NCBI GenBank assembly: GCA_025331125.1 | Contig: JAOALB010000016.1 | Location: 372,001-436,000 of the forward strand | From: Mycogone perniciosa | Taxonomy: Eukaryota > Ascomycota > Sordariomycetes > Hypocreales > Hypocreaceae | Length of the DNA stretch: 64,000 nucleotides | Reading direction: 5' to 3' | Shown: positions 59,877 through 64,000 of the stretch, piece after piece | How the letters are laid out: each line of letters starts with the position of its first letter | How positions within the stretch are numbered: the first letter of the stretch is position 1 | Position numbers and translations under genes: made by a program | Notes under the pieces: model-generated | Database searches by the model: none | Seen by the model: the letters and a program-made list of their open reading frames with translations, nothing else | What the model was told of the DNA's origin: nothing

Positions 59877-60880
59877 ATGAAATACGATCAAACCCCAAGT
59901 GAATTCTCTGAAGATGAGGGTTTCCTCTTGCGAGAACCTCAAGTTTCTTCAAAGAACAAGATAAAGGGACTAAAGTCTTGGAGACAGCGAGCTCAAACAG
60001 TCCATTTGATGGTACTTTATGCAGTTAACATTGCACTTTTACTTGTCTTGGTCTCGTCGGCAACAGAACCCAAGCTGGCCTTTCACGAGTTCTATTGTAC
60101 GTTATTACATCCACAAGATAGGCGGTGGCTAATCGTGGCTAATAACGCTCCAGCACCAGCTCGTGATATTGTGAAGTACAGGGACACCGTCTTTCTTGAC
60201 AATATCTATGAGGTGTCGCCATTCCAAGGGCCACCGGATAATGTGAAAGATGAATTATGGGACAATCTATATCGAAGTACGTAGCCCAGTCTCACTATCC
60301 ACCTCAAAATTAGTGTCATAAACAGCTCATCTTGATAGACACCAGCACGACCGTCATAGATGCTGAATCTGCCAGACGACTCCCTAACCGCACAATGGTG
60401 GTGCCTGGCACGAATGGGGACGGCATCATCTCTCTCGAGGTGTTCCACCAGTTGCATTGTTTGGTAAAGTACTTGCCCCATCTCTCTTCTACCGGCTACT
60501 CACTGTGATAACAGAACTCCCTGCGCAAGAGCCTCTATCCTGAGAGATTCCCAGCCTATGGCGTTTTCTTCCCAAACGGCACCCGCAATCTGGATATTTC
60601 CATCCACCACGGTAGCACAATTTCCGCCACATTATTTCGTGACTGAAAGAAAACTGACTGGTTTCATGCAGATCACTGTGTTGACCGGATTCGACAGGCC
60701 ACTGTGTGTACGAGCAATCTGGGAGCCACGTATTGGCGATGGAACGAGACGCTAAAGAAGTGGAGGATCAACATGCAGACTACGCAGACGTGTCGCAATT
60801 TTGACGATATCAGGCAATGGGCCGTGGCCAGGAACCTGCCAACTTGGGGCGACAGCATTCCCAGTCGATTAACCGACTAG
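59877..60880 (+). CDS. Second UstYa-family oxidase (UstYb-like, DUF3328)
   Basis: Five exons: 59877-60096, 60154-60276, 60339-60463, 60515-60611 and 60672-60880, joining in frame to 257 residues. A membrane helix is at about 42-61 (VHLMVLYAVNIALLLVLVSS). The block YSPARDIVKYRDTVF, then SPFQGPPDNVKDELWDNLY, is typical of UstYb-type proteins. The motifs are HQLHC (151-155) and HHDHC (187-191), the second spanning an intron. The C-terminus has TYWRWNETLKKWRINMQTTQ and CRNFDDIRQWAVARNLP, also family features. The product is expected to act in the secretory pathway on the precursor. It shares the exon layout of its divergent neighbour (matching phases at both HxxHC-bearing regions), pointing to an old duplication. 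Confidence 0.9.
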
Positions 60881-61710
60881 GTGGTCGCCGGCTCCATCGC
60901 TTGGATCAGAATCTGGGTTTGGCCCCCGCCACAGCGCAGCCTGCTTTTCCTCGTTGTTGTTTGTTGGTTGGTTGTACAAGTATTGGTAGTAGTATTGGCA
61001 AATGATTTAGATCCTACAGCTGAGTTACTGCCATGGACTAAGAAATGTCTCATCCGTGGGGCTGTGAGACGTCGTCACTCACCGCTATGTATGTTGTACA
61101 AACATGCCTCGCCTCGTATGTAAGTAGGAGTCGTAGTGGTCCTTCGAGCTTGATTAGATTAAGGTTGAAAATAGACTTCAGGATCCATCTCCCACTTCAA
61201 GGCTGAAGCAACTCCGGTTAGAACAATGTTAGTCCCGTCAGTTGGGAAATGGTCTGTATATACTCCACTATCCCTTACAAAGGCCGGTCCTGGTCACCGT
61301 GCTTTACCTGCTGGCAGAACAGCTCTGTTGGATCTCTAGGCTTTCTGGATGTTTTTGTTACAGTGTCAGTACCCAGCCTTTGGATTAGACGGACATATAA
61401 GATAGATAGACCGACGGACAGCCAGAGAAGGCTGCGGGGGTCTTTTGAGAGAATCCTACGACCACATCAAATTATGAGACAGGGCCGAGTACGCCAAGCC
61501 AACAAACAACCCAAAAAAACATCCTCCGCACACAGCCATGTACTACTCACAGGCTCAGCAAAAGAGAAAGCTTCTTCGGTATGTAGAGGCATGATACATT
61601 GAGCGACCTTGGTCGATTATACATAAACGATGAGCCTTCTGGACAGTCCCAGTTCAGTACCTACAACATCATCATTCACAAACTCCGTATCTCGTTCAAA
61701 AAAAAACACC
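60881..61710. other. Upstream region of the precursor gene
   Basis: 830 bp. A 117-residue plus-strand frame (61249-61602) resembles no family and is poor in typical codon pattern. Two starts lie in frame before the precursor: the one used (61711) and one at 61630, which would put 27 polar residues ahead of the signal peptide and is therefore unlikely. Confidence 0.45.
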
Positions 61711-62027
61711 ATGAAGGCCACTACAGCCCTCACCAACGTTTTGCTGTTCGTCTCGGCTTCCTTTGCGATTGCCGCTCCATTGGCCACCTCCGAAGGCCTG
61801 CAGCTACGTGAAGAGAATGTAGGCCACCTCCATGACAGTTCACATCCTTGAAGGCGAGAATTACTGATCACATTGTAGGACGTCGATGAAAAGCGCAAGC
61901 AGAGCTATTATGCCAAGCGTTTGGATAATGTGAGTTGAGCCCTATTTTACTTGGGTACTTGAGCTAACTGCGACAGGACGTTGATCTGAGCTTCAAGAAG
62001 GTCCGAGACTGTGGATGCCGAAGGTAA
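61711..62027 (+). CDS. Candidate dikaritin-type RiPP precursor peptide (secreted, Kex2-cut)
   Basis: Three exons, 61711-61818, 61879-61929 and 61977-62027, encode 69 residues. Residues 1-21 form a signal peptide (MKATTALTNVLLFVSASFAI, cut near AIA/APLA). A short leader ends LQLREEN. Exon 2 (51 nt) gives DVDEKRKQSYYAKRLDN: an acidic spacer, Lys-Arg, the segment KQSYYA, and a second Lys-Arg. Exon 3 (51 nt with the stop) gives DVDLSFKKVRDCGCRR. Both introns are phase 0; each follows AAT and precedes GAC-GTC/T-GAT, so exons 2 and 3 look like duplicated units. Kex2 should release the Tyr-Tyr peptide, which the adjacent UstY oxidases could cross-link. Known dikaritin cores are also short and aromatic. 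Only one clear core is present, fewer than in many precursors. Position, signal peptide and dibasic sites support the call; the product is inferred. Confidence 0.75.
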
Positions 62028-62587
62028 TAGCTTCATGATTTCGGCAGAGATTCCATCATGTCGACAACAAATATTGGGAATATGGTCATCAGTTAAGTTG
62101 TAGTCATTCCGTATATTTTGGTCGACTGAGGGTGTGGACACCGATCCTGTAGCGGGCCTGGTCACAATTGATCACATCTATCATTTCCATTTTCCATTCC
62201 GTCAGCAGCTGGTGAAGGTGTAACATACATTGTAAGCACCTATGTAAACATGTTGAGGACCTGTGTGGTATTCATGCGAAAGCACACGCAGTCCTTGGCA
62301 GAGCCATGTTCCCACTATATTGCTCTGCATTTATCTTCAAATTGTCTGTTGTCCATTAATTTGATCCTTAGGGACAAACAAAGGGGACCAACATACCCCA
62401 TCCTAAAAAGCCCTGTTGGTTGTGCAGCGCCAAATGTGGTTACTGATGGTGATGCGCAGGTCATAAATATCGCAAAACACAATCCCGTGGCCATTGCATG
62501 CATCATCACCCCTACAAACCTCGTTGCAGTGCAGTTCCTCGTGGCTGAAGGCTGCCAAAGCCTTGAGCGAACACAGGCGTGCCCATC
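62028..62587. other. Region between the precursor and the ABC transporter genes
   Basis: 560 bp with no further core-like unit and no domain on either strand. It holds the precursor 3' end and the transporter promoter. A frame on the minus strand (62641-62315) has no recognisable family. Confidence 0.45.
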
Positions 62588-64000
62588 ATGATGGAAATGC
62601 CCACGCAAGTCGTCTTCGATCAACCGCAGTGAGTCTGGCATTTTTGAGCCCTCCCTCAGTCACCTCCGACAAGAACTGACAAGCAGCTCAGTATCCCGTA
62701 CTGGCTAGAGAATGTGGTGAAGGTGTCTCGATCGGGTTACATTCAACCCTGTCTGATCCTCTTCTCTCTTTTATGGATTTGCTTCAAATTATTCAAACTC
62801 TCGCGATCCAACTCCGCTAAGCTCAAGCTTTACAAGCCGAGAGGCATTGAAGTCTACGAAATACTTGGCCAGACACTCCGAGGAGCCGCCTTTGCATCAT
62901 GTATTGGTGCTTCTTGCCGTTCCTATGACCAATGGCCCAATGCATCAGTCTTGGGATATGTTTTTGTGCTGGGCATCGTCAAACTACCTGTGCGCGGACA
63001 AGGCCGACTTCTGTTGCTTCATCAGATAAACGCTGTGTCGTTGATCACCTTGACAGTGATGGTCGCAGTGGATGTGCTTCCTCTGTTGATCATAGGGACG
63101 ACATACCGACCAGAGCCCATAAGGTTGGCGGGAATTGTCTCATTATTCCTCGCTCTCTCTATCGCTGCTTTATCGCCTCGTGAGTGGATGCCTCCTAGGG
63201 AATATTCTTCCCTCCCAAATGGGCTTGAGGCAAAGCCATCGAAAGAAGATACTTGTAGTGGGTTCGACTACTGGTGTGCTTTTGGGCGAGTAAATCCTCT
63301 GATCCAAAAAGGTTGGCAGAAAGCCATCAGTATGAGTGAGCTCGAAGATCTCCCGTGGGATTGTAGCCCGGATGTTTTGCGTTCCAAACTTGCGGCTCTC
63401 CGCCAGAAGCACAAGACAACCGCCAGGGCACTGTTCATGTTATTGTGGCCAGACCTGTGCTACTCCATGGTGTTTTCAGCGTTGTTCTTTCTTGCTGAGC
63501 TCACGATCCCGTTTGGCCTCTATCACCTCCTCGAGTACCTTAGCAGACCCGAGGAGGCTGTGTTTCAACCACTTGTATGGTTGTTCGTCATGTTCGGAGG
63601 ATCAATCTTTGGGACCATCGTACAGCAGCAAGTCGCCTTCAAGTCCGGTCGAGCGACTATTAAGCTGAAAATGGCGCTCACGGCTGAACTTTACCAGCGC
63701 GCGATGGAATCCAGGGAGCTCGAAGACGATTTCCTTGGCTCTGGCTCCAAGTCATCAAATCCCCATAAGTCTTCGACGGGACAGTTAACAAACCTGATAT
63801 CGACCGATATAAAAGCCCTCATGGATGGGCGTGTCTTGATCATGATACTCTTTGGCGGGCCTGTCGGTTGTATCATTGGCGTTGCAGGTCTCTACAAGAT
63901 CGTGGGCTGGCCATGTTTCGTCGGACTCGCTGTCATGCTTCTCGGTTCTCCGGTTACCGCGTGGATAGTGAGCCATGTTGAGACTCAGCAAGAAGCGCTG
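62588..64000 (+). CDS. ABCC-type ABC transporter, N-terminal part (runs off the window)
   Basis: Exon 1 is 62588-62628 (13 codons and two bases); after a GTGAGT..CTCAG intron (62629-62691) exon 2 stays open to the last base, about 450 residues in all. The sequence shows a TMD0-like helical part (CLILFSLLWICFKLF, LLLHQINAVSLITLTVMVAV, RLAGIVSLFLALSIAAL), then the cytoplasmic linker (MPPREYSSLPNG, GFDYWCAFGRVNPLIQKGWQ), then the start of TMD1 (FMLLWPDLCYSMVFSALFFL, TGQLTNLISTDIKALMDGRV). The linker pattern is that of fungal MRP/ABCC exporters. Nucleotide-binding domains are beyond the window. Its place next to the precursor suggests that it exports the product. An earlier 5' exon cannot be excluded; the first ATG in frame was chosen. 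Confidence 0.85.

Noticed and set aside
61249..61602. 117-residue frame before the precursor gene
   Set aside because: No signal peptide, core-like repeat or known family; probably promoter DNA.
62023..62250. A possible third intron and further core exons in the precursor gene
   Set aside because: A GTAATA follows AAG at 62022-62024, but no downstream segment opens with the Asp-Val-Asp unit or carries a Lys-Arg pair in frame.
1..64000. tRNA genes, rRNA, CRISPR arrays and intact transposons
   Set aside because: A read-through for B-box-like GGTTCGAATCC gave no complete tRNA; no array of spaced repeats, transposase or reverse transcriptase was seen. The CENP-B-type protein lacks a DDE core.

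Overview
The window reads as nuclear DNA of a filamentous ascomycete, most likely a sordariomycete of the order Hypocreales. Genes carry short introns (about 50-150 bp) with GT..AG ends and CTAAC/CTGAC-like branch points, there are no operons, and the products match fungal forms of the families named below. No tRNA, rRNA or intact transposon was seen. Exon boundaries were derived by hand from splice signals and reading frame.

Layout. 1-18 kb is mainly housekeeping: an NTO1-type PHD-finger chromatin protein, the PP1 catalytic subunit, a SelT/W/H-like Rdx protein, the heterotrimeric G-protein gamma subunit, a Hub1-type ubiquitin-like splicing modifier, and eIF3a. 18-34 kb holds a secreted double-WSC protein, polyprenol reductase, an ALKBH6-type dioxygenase (tail to tail with the reductase), a HOS4-like ankyrin protein and the GTPase DRG1/RBG1. 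34-42 kb is an 8.2-kb stretch with no convincing gene, dense in the 9-mer TACGGAGTA and its complement. 42-58 kb holds a CENP-B-type HTH protein, a PXA-domain protein split by an unusually long intron, MSS51, RSE1/SF3B3 (divergent from MSS51), a LysM/UBA-like protein, NSRP1 and TIM13.

58.5-64 kb is the accessory part and the main find. It holds two divergent UstYa-family (DUF3328) oxidase genes, each with two HxxHC motifs, then a 69-residue secreted peptide precursor with Lys-Arg sites around a Tyr-Tyr segment, then an ABCC-type ABC transporter that runs off the window. This is the arrangement expected of a dikaritin-type RiPP cluster (ustiloxin, phomopsin and asperipin are relatives): a precursor cut by Kex2, cyclised at Tyr by UstY oxidases, and exported. 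The precursor has one clear core on its own 51-nt exon, followed by a second 51-nt exon that opens with the same three residues, which suggests core-exon duplication.

Other oddities: an exon junction in the ALKBH6 gene that no GT..AG pair joins in frame, an eIF3a first coding exon that is just the start codon, 21-nt exons in DRG1, two competing acceptors in TIM13, and a divergent PP1 tail.
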